Below the pieces are notes generated by a model. It was given only the letters and a program-made list of their open reading frames with translations, was not told the origin of the DNA and searched no databases. From Dactylosporangium fulvum (GTDB taxonomy: Bacteria; Actinomycetota; Actinomycetes; Mycobacteriales; Micromonosporaceae): a stretch of 64,000 nt of DNA. Made by a program: the position numbers and the translations under genes. The number at the start of each line of letters is the position of its first letter. The stretch's first letter is position 1. Shown here one piece after another: positions 9,122 through 17,866 of the stretch. The stretch lies in the NCBI RefSeq assembly GCF_025137375.1, contig NZ_CP073720.1:4798501-4862500 (forward strand), read 5' to 3'.

Positions 9122-9745
9122 TCAGCGTGCGGCGGCGGCGACCGCCGCGGCGACGAGGTCGGTGACGCGGCCGAACTCCCCGGCGGCGATCGCCTTTCGG
9201 GGCACCATCCAGCTGCCGCCGACGGCGAGGACGGACGGCAGCGCGAGGTATCCGGCCGCGGACTCGGCGTCGATGCCGCCGGTCGGCACGAACGAGACCT
9301 GGGCGAAGGGCGCCGACAGTGCGGCGACGGCCGGCGCGCCGCCGGAGGTACCGGCGGGGAAGAACTTGACCACGGTGACGTCCTCGGCGAGGGCGGTCAT
9401 GATCTCCGTCGCCGTGGTGGCGCCCGGCAGCGCGAAGACGCCGTGCTCCCGGCAGCGACGGACGACGGCCGCGCTGAACCCGGGCGACACGACGAACCGC
9501 GCGCCGGCCTCGACCGCGGCATCGACCTGCGCGGGTGTGGTCACCGTGCCGGCGCCGACGGTGACGCCGCCGTGTGCCGCCATCCGGGCGATCGCCTCGG
9601 CCGCCGCGTCGGTACGGAAGGTGACCTCGGCGATCGGCAGGCCGCCGGCGGCGAGCGCGTCGGCGAGCGGTTCGGCGGACGCGGCGTCGTCGAGGACGAC
9701 CACCGGGACGAGGCGGTGCCGGGCGAACAGATCGGGCGTGATCAT
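9122..9745 (-). CDS. eda: KDPG/KHG-type class I aldolase
   Basis: This aldolase retro-cleaves 2-keto-3-deoxy-sugar-acid phosphates to pyruvate plus an aldehyde. The 207-residue length is normal. Seen are the catalytic Glu in IAEVTFRT, the phosphate-binding VGAGTVTTPAQV, the Schiff-base Lys in VVKFFPAG and the glycine loop PTGGID. It is the last gene of the left sugar operon and lies 11 bases after the FGGY kinase. No KDPG dehydratase (Edd) is nearby, so the true substrate may be another 2-keto-3-deoxy acid. The family is certain; the substrate is inferred from family only. Confidence 0.92.
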   Translation of the reverse strand: MITPDLFARHRLVPVVVLDDAASAEPLADALAAGGLPIAEVTFRTDAAAEAIARMAAHGGVTVGAGTVTTPAQVDAAVEAGARFVVSPGFSAAVVRRCREHGVFALPGATTATEIMTALAEDVTVVKFFPAGTSGGAPAVAALSAPFAQVSFVPTGGIDAESAAGYLALPSVLAVGGSWMVPRKAIAAGEFGRVTDLVAAAVAAAAR

Positions 9746-9756
9746 GGTGCTCCTGT

Positions 9757-11067
9757 CTACGGTTCGACGGTGCTGAGGTGCACGGGTCTGTCAGCCCGGC
9801 CGGTGGCGCCGAGTTGGGCGAGCGCGGTGACGCCCAGCACGGTGGCTTCGGGCTCGGCGACGAAGCGGAGCCGGCGGCCGGTCGCCTCCTGACGGAGCCG
9901 GCGCCAGGTCGGCCAGCCGGCGGCGACCCCGGCGACGGTCACGTCGGCGATGCCGGTGTTGCCCAGGTGGCCCAGCCGCGTGGTCGTGGCGTCGGCCTCG
10001 ACCGCGAGACCCTTGAGCAGGCTGGCCATCGCATGCGCCCGGGTGACGTCGATCGGCATCGCGGCGAGCCGGGCGGTGCGGCGATCGGCGTCGATCCGCG
10101 CCGGGCCGACGGCGTCGACCACTTCGGCGATCTCCGTCCACATGACGCCGTCGCCGACACCGTCGAACAGCAGCTGGTGCCAGGCCTGGTAGTAACGGCC
10201 GGACGGGGTGGCGCGGTGCAGGTAGCGCAGCCCGCCGGCGACGAAGATGCCGGTGTCGACGCCCGGCTCGACCGTGCCGGGCAGTTCGTCGAGCAGCAGC
10301 AGCTGCGCCTCCGAGGTGCCGGCCGAGACGTACACGTCACCGGCTCGCCGCACGCCCGCTCCGAACGCGCCGCACATGTGGTCGTGGCCGCCGGTGACGA
10401 CCGGCACTCCGGCCGGCAGCACGCCGGCGCCCGAGGTCCGGCCGACGACGGTGGCGCTGCCGACGAGCTCGGGCAGCGCCAGCCCGGTGATGCCGAGCCC
10501 GGGCAGCGTGTCGTCGCGCAGGACGCCGGCCCGCACGTCGAGCAGGCCGGTGCGGGACGAGTGGGACACGTTGAGAAAGACCGGCGCGCCACGTTCGGCG
10601 AGCAGGCCGCGGGCGACGAAGTCGGCGAGCGACGTGAAGGTGCGGGCGGCGGCCAGTTCGCCGGGCAGGTGGCGGGCGAGCCACAGCAGCTTGAAGACCG
10701 AGAAGGTGTCGTCGTCGGCGGCCCAGGCGGTCGCGGGTGTCCTGGTTTCCCGGCCGTGGCCGGCGAACCACGCCAGTACCGGTGCGGTGACCGACCCGTC
10801 ACCGGCGAGCAGGACGACCTCCTCACCGACCGAGCCGACGCAGACCCCGGCCAGGTCGCCCGGCCGCACCGCCGGGTCGGCCAGCAGCCGCGCCAGCAGG
10901 TCGCCGACCGACGCGGCGACCTGTCCGGCGTCGCGCCGGCCGCCCCACGGGTCGTCCTGCACGGCGGTGGGCGCGTCGCGCAGCGCGACCAGGCGGCCGG
11001 CTTCGGCGTCGTAACAGCCGACCTTCGTCCGGGTGGTGCCGATGTCGACCCCGACGAACTGGCTCAT
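9757..11067 (-). CDS. FGGY-family carbohydrate kinase
   Basis: This 436-residue kinase is predicted to phosphorylate a sugar or polyol with ATP. The N-terminal phosphate loop is VGVDIGTTRTKVGCYD, the second-domain ATP site is VVTGGHDHMCGAFGAG, and DVYVSAGTSEAQ follows. It is shorter than xylulokinases and glycerol kinases (about 490-500), which points to one of the uncharacterised FGGY subgroups. Its ATG overlaps the stop of the PfkB gene (ATGA, 11064-11067). A second, only distantly similar FGGY kinase lies in the divergent operon, so the two probably act on different intermediates. Confidence 0.88.
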   Translation of the reverse strand: MSQFVGVDIGTTRTKVGCYDAEAGRLVALRDAPTAVQDDPWGGRRDAGQVAASVGDLLARLLADPAVRPGDLAGVCVGSVGEEVVLLAGDGSVTAPVLAWFAGHGRETRTPATAWAADDDTFSVFKLLWLARHLPGELAAARTFTSLADFVARGLLAERGAPVFLNVSHSSRTGLLDVRAGVLRDDTLPGLGITGLALPELVGSATVVGRTSGAGVLPAGVPVVTGGHDHMCGAFGAGVRRAGDVYVSAGTSEAQLLLLDELPGTVEPGVDTGIFVAGGLRYLHRATPSGRYYQAWHQLLFDGVGDGVMWTEIAEVVDAVGPARIDADRRTARLAAMPIDVTRAHAMASLLKGLAVEADATTTRLGHLGNTGIADVTVAGVAAGWPTWRRLRQEATGRRLRFVAEPEATVLGVTALAQLGATGRADRPVHLSTVEP

Positions 11068-12056
11068 GCGCTCTCCGCTGCGCTGCGGACCGGGGCGTGC
11101 CCGGTCACGGTGACCCGCTGCCGCAGCCGCGTGACCAGGTCCGGATCGACGTCCGGGACGAGCGCGGCCGCGTTGGCCGCCCCCATCGCCGAGGCCAGGC
11201 TCAACGCCGAGGCCGGTGGCTCGCCCCGGCCGAGGGAGACCGCGAGGCCGGCCAGGAACGAGTCACCCGACCCGGTCGCGTTGAGGGTCTCCACCTGCGG
11301 GCTGTCGGCGGCCAGCTCGTCCGCGCCGCCGATCCACAGCGCGCCGGCGGTACCGCTGGTCACGACGAACGTGGCCCCTGTGTCGGCGTGCAGCGCGCGC
11401 ATCGCCGCGCCGGCCGCGCCGAGGTCCGCCAGGGGCTGCTCGAGGATGCCGGCGAGCTCGTGGATGTTGGGCTTGACCACGAGCGTGCCGGTCCCGATGC
11501 GGCGGGCCCGGGTGTCGGCGATGACCTGCGCGAGTGCGTCGCCGTGCGCGTCGACCAGCGCGACCGCGCCGCGGTCGAGCGCGAGCCGGGCGATGCGGGC
11601 GTGGAAGCCGGGCGCGCAGCCGGGCGGCAGGCTGCCCGTCGACACGACCACGTCACCCGGGCGTACGGCGGCGGCGAGCCCGGCGGCGAGCTGATCCTGC
11701 TCGTCGTCCGTGACCAGCGGGCCGCGCTCGTTGAGCACCGTCGAACGCCCCGTGCTCTGCTCGATGACGACCGGCGTCACCCGGGTCTCGCCGGCGATCT
11801 CGATGTGCCGGTCCAGCACACCGAGATCCTGGCAGCCCTGGCGGATCACCTGACCGACGACGCCGCCGACGAAACCGTGCGCCGTGACCGTGGCACCGAG
11901 GCGGCGCGCGCCGCGGCACACGATCAGGCCCTTGCCGCCGGCGAGACTGTGCACCGTCGAGACCCGGTTGACCTCGAACGGGTGGAACTGCGCGACCACC
12001 TGGAGCCGGTCGAGTGCCGGGTTGGGGCACACGACGTGCAGCGTGAACTCCGGCAT
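11064..12056 (-). CDS. PfkB-family sugar-phosphate kinase, 1-phosphofructokinase/tagatose-6-P kinase type
   Basis: The protein is 330 residues. It has the first PfkB signature GGKGLIVCRGARRLG and the second, NATGSGDSFLAGLA, whose Asp is the catalytic base. The N-terminus VCPNPALDRLQVV is typical of the FruK/LacC branch. That branch phosphorylates a ketohexose phosphate to a bisphosphate, which suits the class II aldolase of the facing operon. It overlaps the FGGY gene by four bases and follows the epimerase gene by four bases. The exact substrate cannot be read from sequence. Confidence 0.87.
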   Translation of the reverse strand: MPEFTLHVVCPNPALDRLQVVAQFHPFEVNRVSTVHSLAGGKGLIVCRGARRLGATVTAHGFVGGVVGQVIRQGCQDLGVLDRHIEIAGETRVTPVVIEQSTGRSTVLNERGPLVTDDEQDQLAAGLAAAVRPGDVVVSTGSLPPGCAPGFHARIARLALDRGAVALVDAHGDALAQVIADTRARRIGTGTLVVKPNIHELAGILEQPLADLGAAGAAMRALHADTGATFVVTSGTAGALWIGGADELAADSPQVETLNATGSGDSFLAGLAVSLGRGEPPASALSLASAMGAANAAALVPDVDPDLVTRLRQRVTVTGHAPVRSAAESA

Positions 12057-12060
12057 GGGA

Positions 12061-13044
12061 CTACGCGTCGATCTGGTACAGCGAGAGCAGTTCCTCGTCG
12101 CTCGCGCCCAGCACCTCGTCCTCGCGCTCGCGGAAGGTCTGCGCCGTGACCCGCACGAGCTCGTCGAGCCGGTCGGGCTCCGGCGGCAGGTTCATCGCGG
12201 CGTAGGGGTTGCCGCCGGCCCCGAGCGGCTCGGCCGAGCAGTAGTTGTCGCCGCGCTGGTAGCCGATCGCGTACAGGGCCATGATGACCACGTCGAGGTC
12301 GAGCAGGCCGTGGCCGAGGGCGCGGCGGTTGGTGTCGGCCAGGTGCAGGTTCAGCATCCGGTGGCCGTGGTCGAGGATCGTCGCGCCGATGTGCAGCTCG
12401 CCGCTGAGCATGTGGTACAGGTCGCCGTTGAGGTGCGCGATCGACGGGTGGTCGACCAGGTCGAGCAGGCGCAGCGCCTGCTCGAAGGTGTGCACGACGC
12501 TGGTCTCCTCGGGCCGGATCGGCTCGACGGCGCCGCGGATGCCGGCTGCGGCGAAGTCGTCGGCGACGAGGCGCATCGTCTGGGCCGAGCGCTCCAGCTC
12601 GTACGAGTCGAAGGCGACCGGCCGGCCGACCGAGGCGGCGCCGAACAGCAGGTACGAGCCGCCGACCGCCTGGGTGAACTTCGCCTGGCGCCGGAAGTAC
12701 TCGATGGCGCGGGCCCGCACGTGGGGCAGGTTGTGCGCGAACTCCTGGTTGGGTGTCACCATGCCGCAGATGCCGGAGACGGTGATGCCGTGGTCGCCGA
12801 GCACCCGGAGGGTTTCGTCGGGGCGGTAGCCGAGGTCCTCGGAGTAGAGGTTGCCGTGCAGTTCGATGTAGCGCACGCCGTACTTCTCCAGCCGCGCCGC
12901 GGAGACCGCGAGCTCCTCGGTGCCGAAGCCCCAGTTGCTCCAGCCGAGCTTCAGTCGCGGCTCGTCCGCGGTGTGGCCGCGCCGCGCCTCGATGAACGCC
13001 CGGACGACACGCTGGTCGTGGGAACGGAAGGGTTGCGGTTTCAT
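12061..13044 (-). CDS. Sugar phosphate isomerase/epimerase, xylose-isomerase-like TIM barrel
   Basis: This 327-residue product belongs to the AP-endonuclease-2/xylose-isomerase-like barrels, a group that includes D-tagatose 3-epimerase, IolE and IolI. KLGWSNWGFGTEEL opens the barrel. Probable metal ligands lie in GAVEPIRPEETS (Glu), IAHLNGDLYHM (Asp/His), LHLADTNRRALGHG (His) and CSAEPLGAGGNP (Glu). ATG 13044 follows GAAAGGA at normal spacing. A longer frame reaching 13806 is only the antisense of the permease gene. It probably epimerises or isomerises the imported sugar before or after phosphorylation. Confidence 0.88.
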   Translation of the reverse strand: MKPQPFRSHDQRVVRAFIEARRGHTADEPRLKLGWSNWGFGTEELAVSAARLEKYGVRYIELHGNLYSEDLGYRPDETLRVLGDHGITVSGICGMVTPNQEFAHNLPHVRARAIEYFRRQAKFTQAVGGSYLLFGAASVGRPVAFDSYELERSAQTMRLVADDFAAAGIRGAVEPIRPEETSVVHTFEQALRLLDLVDHPSIAHLNGDLYHMLSGELHIGATILDHGHRMLNLHLADTNRRALGHGLLDLDVVIMALYAIGYQRGDNYCSAEPLGAGGNPYAAMNLPPEPDRLDELVRVTAQTFREREDEVLGASDEELLSLYQIDA

Positions 13045-13079
13045 GGTTCCGGTCCTTTCGGGGGTGTACTGAGGGGCGC

Positions 13080-14120
13080 TCACGCGCCGGTACGGGCGAG
13101 GAACCGCTGGCGGAGCGCCTTGAGGCTGAGGTGCCGCAGGTTGCCCTGGCGCCCCTGGTCGAACAGCGCGGCGAGGACGATGACCAGGCCGATGCTGAGC
13201 TGCTGCAGGAACGGTGACAGGGCGAGCAGGATGAACGCGTTGCGCAGCACGCCGAGCAGGCAGGCGCCGAGGAACGCGCCGACGATCGATCCGCGGCCGC
13301 CGGAGAGGCTCGCGCCGCCGATGACGGCCGCCGCGATGACGTCCAGTTCGTACCCGGTGCCGGCCTGCGCCTCGGCGACACCGACCTGGGTGGAGAAGAC
13401 GATGCCGGCCAGGCCGGCGAGCGTGCCGATGAGGACGAAGGTGAGGATCCTGGTACGGCCGACCGGGATGCCGCCGGTGCGTGCGGCGGCGTCGTTGTCG
13501 CCGATCGCGGTGACTCGCAGGCCGAAGATCGTCCGGGTGAGCAGGAGCTGGCCGATGATCACCAGCGCGACGAAGATGATGACGCTGACCGGGATGCCAC
13601 CGAGGATCCGGCCCTGCCCGATGAACGACAGCTCGCTCGGCATGGTCTGGGGCAGCCCGCCGGTGATGAGCTGGGTCAGGCCGCGGGCTATGGACAGCAT
13701 GCCGAGGGTCACGATGAACGAACTGACCCGGCCCAGCACGACGACGGTACCGACGGCGAGGCCGCACAGGGCGCCGACGCCGATGCCGACGATCATCGCC
13801 ACCCACGGGTTCGCGCCGCTGCCGTACACGGAACCGGCGGTGACCGCGGACAGGGCGAGCACCGAGCCGACGGAGAGGTCGATCTCCTTGGCGATCAGCA
13901 CGAACGTCTGACCGACGGCGATGACGCCGACCACCACGACCGTCTGCAGGACGTTGTACAGGTTGTCCTTGCGCAGGAAGTTCTCGTTGGCCAGGCTCAC
14001 CAGCAGGCCGAGCACGATGATGACGCCGAGGAGGCCGGTCTCCTGGCGTTTGAAGACCGAGCGGGCGACGTCCTTGACGGAGCGCTGCCGGGCCCGGGCG
14101 GTGACGGTGGTGGCACTCAT
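13080..14120 (-). CDS. Sugar ABC transporter permease (RbsC-type)
   Basis: The 346-residue integral membrane protein forms the importer channel with the ATPase and binding protein next to it. About eight to ten hydrophobic segments are visible. The RbsC-type signature FVLIGTLAGLAGIVF lies mid-protein, and DVIAAAVIGGASLSGGRGS matches the conserved cytoplasmic loop that contacts the ATPase. The N-terminal 30 residues are basic and cytoplasmic. ATG 14120 overlaps the ATPase stop by four bases, indicating coupled translation. The subfamily takes up ribose, allose, xylose, inositol and similar polyols. Confidence 0.93.
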   Translation of the reverse strand: MSATTVTARARQRSVKDVARSVFKRQETGLLGVIIVLGLLVSLANENFLRKDNLYNVLQTVVVVGVIAVGQTFVLIAKEIDLSVGSVLALSAVTAGSVYGSGANPWVAMIVGIGVGALCGLAVGTVVVLGRVSSFIVTLGMLSIARGLTQLITGGLPQTMPSELSFIGQGRILGGIPVSVIIFVALVIIGQLLLTRTIFGLRVTAIGDNDAAARTGGIPVGRTRILTFVLIGTLAGLAGIVFSTQVGVAEAQAGTGYELDVIAAAVIGGASLSGGRGSIVGAFLGACLLGVLRNAFILLALSPFLQQLSIGLVIVLAALFDQGRQGNLRHLSLKALRQRFLARTGA

Positions 14121-15670
14121 GTTGATCCTTCGGTTGAGCCCATGGCCGCGGCCACGATGGGCTGAGGTCCGGCGTTGTTGGGGGCGTCGAGGGTCACCTG
14201 TCCCTGCCGGACGACGACGACCCGGTCGGCAAGCTCGACCACCTCCTCCAGTTCGGAGGAGATGAACCAGACGGCAAGGCCCTCCCGGTGGGCCAGTTCG
14301 CGCAGCGTCGCGTAGATCTCGGCCTTGGTGCCGACGTCGACGCCGCGGGTCGGCTCGTCCAGGATCAGCACCTGCGGCTTGGCCGCGAGCGCCCGCGCGA
14401 GCAGGACCTTCTGCTGGTTGCCGCCGGACAGCGACGTGATGGGCGCTTCGGTGGAGGCGGCCTTGACCCCGAAGCGCCTGCTGAGGTCGCGGGCCGTGGC
14501 GCCGGCGCGGCGGGCCGACACCCAGCCGAGCCGGCCCAGGGTCGACAGGATCCGGACGGTGAGGTTGTAGCCGACAGTCTGCGCGTGGAAGACCTCGGTG
14601 CGCCGTTCCTCGGCGACGTAGGCGATGCCGAGCTTCTGCGCCCGGCCGGGTCCGGGGATGCGCACCCGGCGGCCGCCGACGACGATGCTGCCACGGACGA
14701 CCGGGCGCATCCCGATGACCGTCTCGGCGATCTCGGTGCGGCCCGCGCCGACCAGCCCGGACATGCCGACGATCTCACCGCGGCGCACGGTCAGGTCGAC
14801 GTCGGTGAAGCCCTCCCCGGTGAGGCCTTTGAGCTCCAGCGCGACCTCGGCGTCGGCGGCCGGTCCCCGGCGGTCGGCCGCGACCTCGGCGACGACCGCG
14901 CGCTTGCGCTCGCCGGCCATGAGCGCCACGGCGCGCTTCTCGTCGATCTCGTCGGGCGGGCCGGCGGCGACGAACGTACCGTCGCGCAGCACGATGACGT
15001 GGTCGACGATCGAGAACACCTCGGCGAGCCGGTGGCTGACGAGCACGACCGCGACGCCGTCCGCCCGCAGCCGCTTCACCACCGAGAACAGTCGCTCGGA
15101 CTCCTCGTGGGTGAGGCTGGAGTTGGGCTCGTCGAGGAAGAGGACCTTCGGCTGGCGCGACAGCGCCCGCACGATGTCGACCATCTGCCGCGACGCGGCC
15201 GACAGGTCCCGGCACAGCGTGGCGGGGTCGGGCAGGTAGTCGGCCATTCCCAGCCGGTCGAGCAGCTCACGCGCCCGCTGGACGTTCTCGCCCCGGCGGG
15301 CGATCGCGTAGCCGGGGCGCTCGCCGAGGTCGTACAGGAAGAGGTTGTCGGCGATGGTCAGCTCGCTGATGAGCAGCGGCTCCTGGTGCACGACGACGAC
15401 ACCGGCGGCGATGGCCTCCAGGGGCGTGCCGAAGCTGACGCCCTTGCCGGCGAGCGTGAGCCGGCCCTCGTCGGGCCGCATCTCGCCGGAGCAGAGCCGG
15501 ATGAGCGTGGACTTGCCGGCGCCGTTCTCGCCGAGCAGCCCGGTGACCTGGCCGGCCGGGAAGGCGAGCGACACGTCGCGGAGGGCCTTGACCGGGCCGA
15601 ACGACTTCGCCAGGCCGGCGACCGCGAGGGCCGCCGGCGTGACGCCGTCACCGTGAGCATTTGTGGTCAT
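14117..15670 (-). CDS. Sugar ABC transporter ATPase, double-domain RbsA type
   Basis: This 517-residue protein has two nucleotide-binding domains in tandem. Domain 1 has Walker A GENGAGKSTLI and Walker B VLFLDEPNSSL, but its signature motif reads DLSAASRQMVD. Domain 2 has a degenerate Walker A (GLVGAGRTEIAE), signature SLSGGNQQKVLLARAL and Walker B VLILDEPTRGVD. A degenerate second Walker A is normal for RbsA-type proteins, so one ATP site probably does the work. It sits between the binding protein (21-base gap) and the permease (4-base overlap). Confidence 0.94.
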   Translation of the reverse strand: MTTNAHGDGVTPAALAVAGLAKSFGPVKALRDVSLAFPAGQVTGLLGENGAGKSTLIRLCSGEMRPDEGRLTLAGKGVSFGTPLEAIAAGVVVVHQEPLLISELTIADNLFLYDLGERPGYAIARRGENVQRARELLDRLGMADYLPDPATLCRDLSAASRQMVDIVRALSRQPKVLFLDEPNSSLTHEESERLFSVVKRLRADGVAVVLVSHRLAEVFSIVDHVIVLRDGTFVAAGPPDEIDEKRAVALMAGERKRAVVAEVAADRRGPAADAEVALELKGLTGEGFTDVDLTVRRGEIVGMSGLVGAGRTEIAETVIGMRPVVRGSIVVGGRRVRIPGPGRAQKLGIAYVAEERRTEVFHAQTVGYNLTVRILSTLGRLGWVSARRAGATARDLSRRFGVKAASTEAPITSLSGGNQQKVLLARALAAKPQVLILDEPTRGVDVGTKAEIYATLRELAHREGLAVWFISSELEEVVELADRVVVVRQGQVTLDAPNNAGPQPIVAAAMGSTEGST

Positions 15671-15691
15671 GGGTGCGGGTGCTTTCCCGGA

Positions 15692-16756
15692 TCAGGAGGC
15701 GCCCGGCGTGCCGAGCGGAACCGCGGACGGGTCGTGCCGGGCCAGGTTGTCCTTCGTGACGAACGGGGCCTCGGCCTCCTGGACGACCTGGTCCGGGTTG
15801 TTGCCGGTCACGGCGGCGTTGAACAGCTGGATCGCCACGTTGTAGCCCTGGCCGAACGCGTCCTGGCCGATCACGCCGTACATCGAGCCGTTCTTAATGG
15901 CGTCGATGTTCTCGGTGGTGATGTCGAAGCCGATGACCTTGACGGTGTCCTGCTTGTTGGCCGCGGCGACGGCCTGCGCGGCGCCGAACGGGCCGCCGGC
16001 GGTCGCGTAGATGCCGACCAGGTCGCTGTTGGACTGCAGGTAGTTCTGCGCGGCGGAGTAGGTGTTCGACGCGGAGTCCTTGGCCTCGACGCCCTGACCG
16101 ACCAGGGTCAGGTTGGAGCCCTGCAGCCCGTCGACGAAGCCCTTGCGGCGCTGCTCCGAGCCGGGCGCGGTGAACTGGCTGACGATGACGCCGACCTTGC
16201 CGGCCTTGCCGCCGGTGGCCTTGATCATCTCTTCTGCCGCGGTCTTGCCGGCCTTGTACTGCTCCTGCGCGTAGTTGACGCTGCCGCCGGACTTGCCGAC
16301 GCAGTCGAAGAGGGTGTTGTAGGCGCCCAGCTTGACGCCCTTGGCGGACAGCGTCTTGATGTCGGCGCAGTTGCCCTCGCCGGCGATGAAGAAGCCGATG
16401 CCCTTGTACCCCTGGGCGTCGGCGCCGCGGATCGCGCTGGACACCGTCTGCACGTCGATGTTGTCGCCGGCGACGATCCAGTCGACCTTCCCGTTGTGCG
16501 AGCCGAGCACGCGGTTGGCGTAGTCCGCACCGGCCTTCACGGAGACCCAGTACGGGTTGTTGGCGAAGCCGATCATGGCCACCTTGACCTGGCTGTCCGG
16601 CTTCTGGTCGGTCGGGGCCGGCCGGCCGGAGATCGCCTCGCTCGGGCCGCTCTCCGCAGCCTTGTCGCCGCCGCCGCAGGCCGCGGTGAACAGCGCAACG
16701 GACAGCAGTGCGGCGGCGCTGCGGGCGAAGACCTTGCGCCGGGTTCGGTATGTCAT
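15692..16756 (-). CDS. Sugar-binding lipoprotein of the ABC importer (RbsB-type)
   Basis: The 354-residue extracellular receptor sets the importer's specificity. The N-terminus is basic and hydrophobic (RSAAALLSVALFTAACGGG). It ends in a lipobox Cys (TAAC) near residue 27, so the mature protein is lipid-anchored. The body is a periplasmic-binding-protein-I fold. It starts QVKVAMIGFANNPYWVSVKAG and contains GIYATAGGPFGAAQAV. Two-domain hinge proteins of this type bind ribose, galactose, allose or cyclitols. It is the first transporter gene, 56 bases after the DeoR gene. Confidence 0.92.
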   Translation of the reverse strand: MTYRTRRKVFARSAAALLSVALFTAACGGGDKAAESGPSEAISGRPAPTDQKPDSQVKVAMIGFANNPYWVSVKAGADYANRVLGSHNGKVDWIVAGDNIDVQTVSSAIRGADAQGYKGIGFFIAGEGNCADIKTLSAKGVKLGAYNTLFDCVGKSGGSVNYAQEQYKAGKTAAEEMIKATGGKAGKVGVIVSQFTAPGSEQRRKGFVDGLQGSNLTLVGQGVEAKDSASNTYSAAQNYLQSNSDLVGIYATAGGPFGAAQAVAAANKQDTVKVIGFDITTENIDAIKNGSMYGVIGQDAFGQGYNVAIQLFNAAVTGNNPDQVVQEAEAPFVTKDNLARHDPSAVPLGTPGAS

Positions 16757-16812
16757 GGTTCCTCCAGGGGTGATGTCGGCGTCGTGGCCACCGGGTGGCC
16801 TGCCGGGAAGCT

Positions 16813-17580
16813 TCAGTCGTCCGCGAGCCGGACCTTCAGGCCCAGGCCGTGGAGCTCGTCGATGGTTGCGGGGTCGATGCCGCGATCGGTGACGACGAGG
16901 TCGATGTCCTCGATCGCGCCGTAGCGGCAGGCGGCCTGCAGGCCGAACTTGGTGTGGTCGGTCATGAGCACGGCCTTCTGCGCCGAGGCGAGAATGGCCG
17001 CCTTGACCGCGGCCTCGGCGGGGTCGGGGGTGGAGAGCCCCCAGGCCAGGTCGATGGCGTTCGCGCCGACGAACGCCACGTCGAACCGCAGTCCGGCGAG
17101 GCGTTCGAGGGCCCAGGTGTCGACCTCGGCGTAGCTGGCCGGGCGCACCCGGCCGCCGATGGTCATGACGGTGCTGCGGCCGAGGTCGGTCAGTTCGAGG
17201 GCGATCTGCAGGGCGTTGGTGACGATGAGCAGGTCGCCGCGGTCCGGCAGGAGTTGCGCAAGGTGGCCGGTGGTCGAGCCGGCCTCGATGAAGATGGTGC
17301 CGAAGGGCGGGATCTCCGCGGCGGCGACGCGGGCGATGGCGAGCTTCTCGTCGCGCCGTTCGGCGATGCGGTTGGAGACCTTTCCCTCGACGGCGAGCGC
17401 CGTGCGGGCGATCGCGCCGCCGTGCACGCGTCGCAGGTCCCCCGAGGCCTCCAGCACGGAGAGGTCGCGCCGGATGGTCTCGGCGTTGACCGCGAAGCGG
17501 GCCGACAGGTCGGCCGCCACGACCTGGCCCGCCGTGCGCACGAGATCGGCGATCTCGCGGCGGCGTGCGGACGCGTTCAT
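16813..17580 (-). CDS. DeoR-family transcriptional regulator
   Basis: This probable repressor of the left sugar operon responds to a phosphorylated intermediate. Residues 5-60 form the DeoR winged helix (RRREIADLVR, then VNAETIRRDLSVLEASGDLRRVHGG). The C-terminal sugar-phosphate sensor domain has IFIEAGSTTGHLAQLLP and FVGANAID, as in the ISOCOT fold. ATG 17580 follows GAAGGGGATG at good spacing; an in-frame ATG 12 codons earlier lacks this. It is the first gene of its unit and faces the cupin isomerase gene. A perfect inverted repeat lies 24 bases upstream of the start. Confidence 0.92.
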   Translation of the reverse strand: MNASARRREIADLVRTAGQVVAADLSARFAVNAETIRRDLSVLEASGDLRRVHGGAIARTALAVEGKVSNRIAERRDEKLAIARVAAAEIPPFGTIFIEAGSTTGHLAQLLPDRGDLLIVTNALQIALELTDLGRSTVMTIGGRVRPASYAEVDTWALERLAGLRFDVAFVGANAIDLAWGLSTPDPAEAAVKAAILASAQKAVLMTDHTKFGLQAACRYGAIEDIDLVVTDRGIDPATIDELHGLGLKVRLADD

Positions 17581-17603
17581 GGCCACATCCCCTTCACCGA
17601 TCC

Positions 17604-17617
17604 TGTGGGTTCCCACA
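17604..17617. promoter_or_regulatory. Perfect inverted repeat, candidate DeoR operator
   Basis: The sequence TGTGGGTTCCCACA has 6-bp arms and a 2-bp centre. It lies 24 bp upstream of the DeoR-family start, where an autoregulatory operator would block transcription of its own operon. DeoR regulators usually bind such short palindromes or repeats. The assignment to this regulator rests on position only. Confidence 0.45.
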
Positions 17618-17798
17618 TGTTGCGTGGAGTCACACTACAAGCAGCCAGAGTGTTGTCAACGGGAGATTTGCCAAATATTACACAGCGATGACCTAGCCAG
17701 CTGGCTCGGTGTTGACGTTTCGTGCAGTCTGTCCGAATAAATCGGGCCAATAGCTCCCTCGATCCGGGGGAGGAGTCCTCGGCTGGATTGAGATTTTC

Positions 17799-17815
17799 GG
17801 ATGTTTACTACATCC
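17799..17815. promoter_or_regulatory. 17-bp inverted repeat, candidate upstream RpiR site
   Basis: GGATG-tttacta-CATCC has 5-bp arms and a 7-bp spacer. It shares the core TTTaCTACA with the second repeat 51 bp downstream (TTTgCTACA). The same geometry and a shared half-site suggest one regulator binds both, though the outer arms differ. Confidence 0.4.
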
Positions 17816-17849
17816 ATGTCGTTGTGATCACGCCGAGGGTGACAGCGTC

Positions 17850-17866
17850 TTGTAAGTTTGCTACAA
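17850..17866. promoter_or_regulatory. 17-bp inverted repeat resembling a HexR/RpiR operator
   Basis: TTGTA-agtttgc-TACAA has the arms and total length of the HexR-type RpiR consensus (TTGTA, 7 bases, TACAA). It lies 60 bp upstream of the GTG start of the right operon, which itself encodes an RpiR-family protein (20909-21790). Position, motif and local regulator agree. Confidence 0.6.

Noticed and set aside
12061..13806. A 581-codon frame suggesting a longer epimerase
   Set aside because: The upstream part is a shifted frame of the permease gene; ATG 13044 has a good ribosome site.
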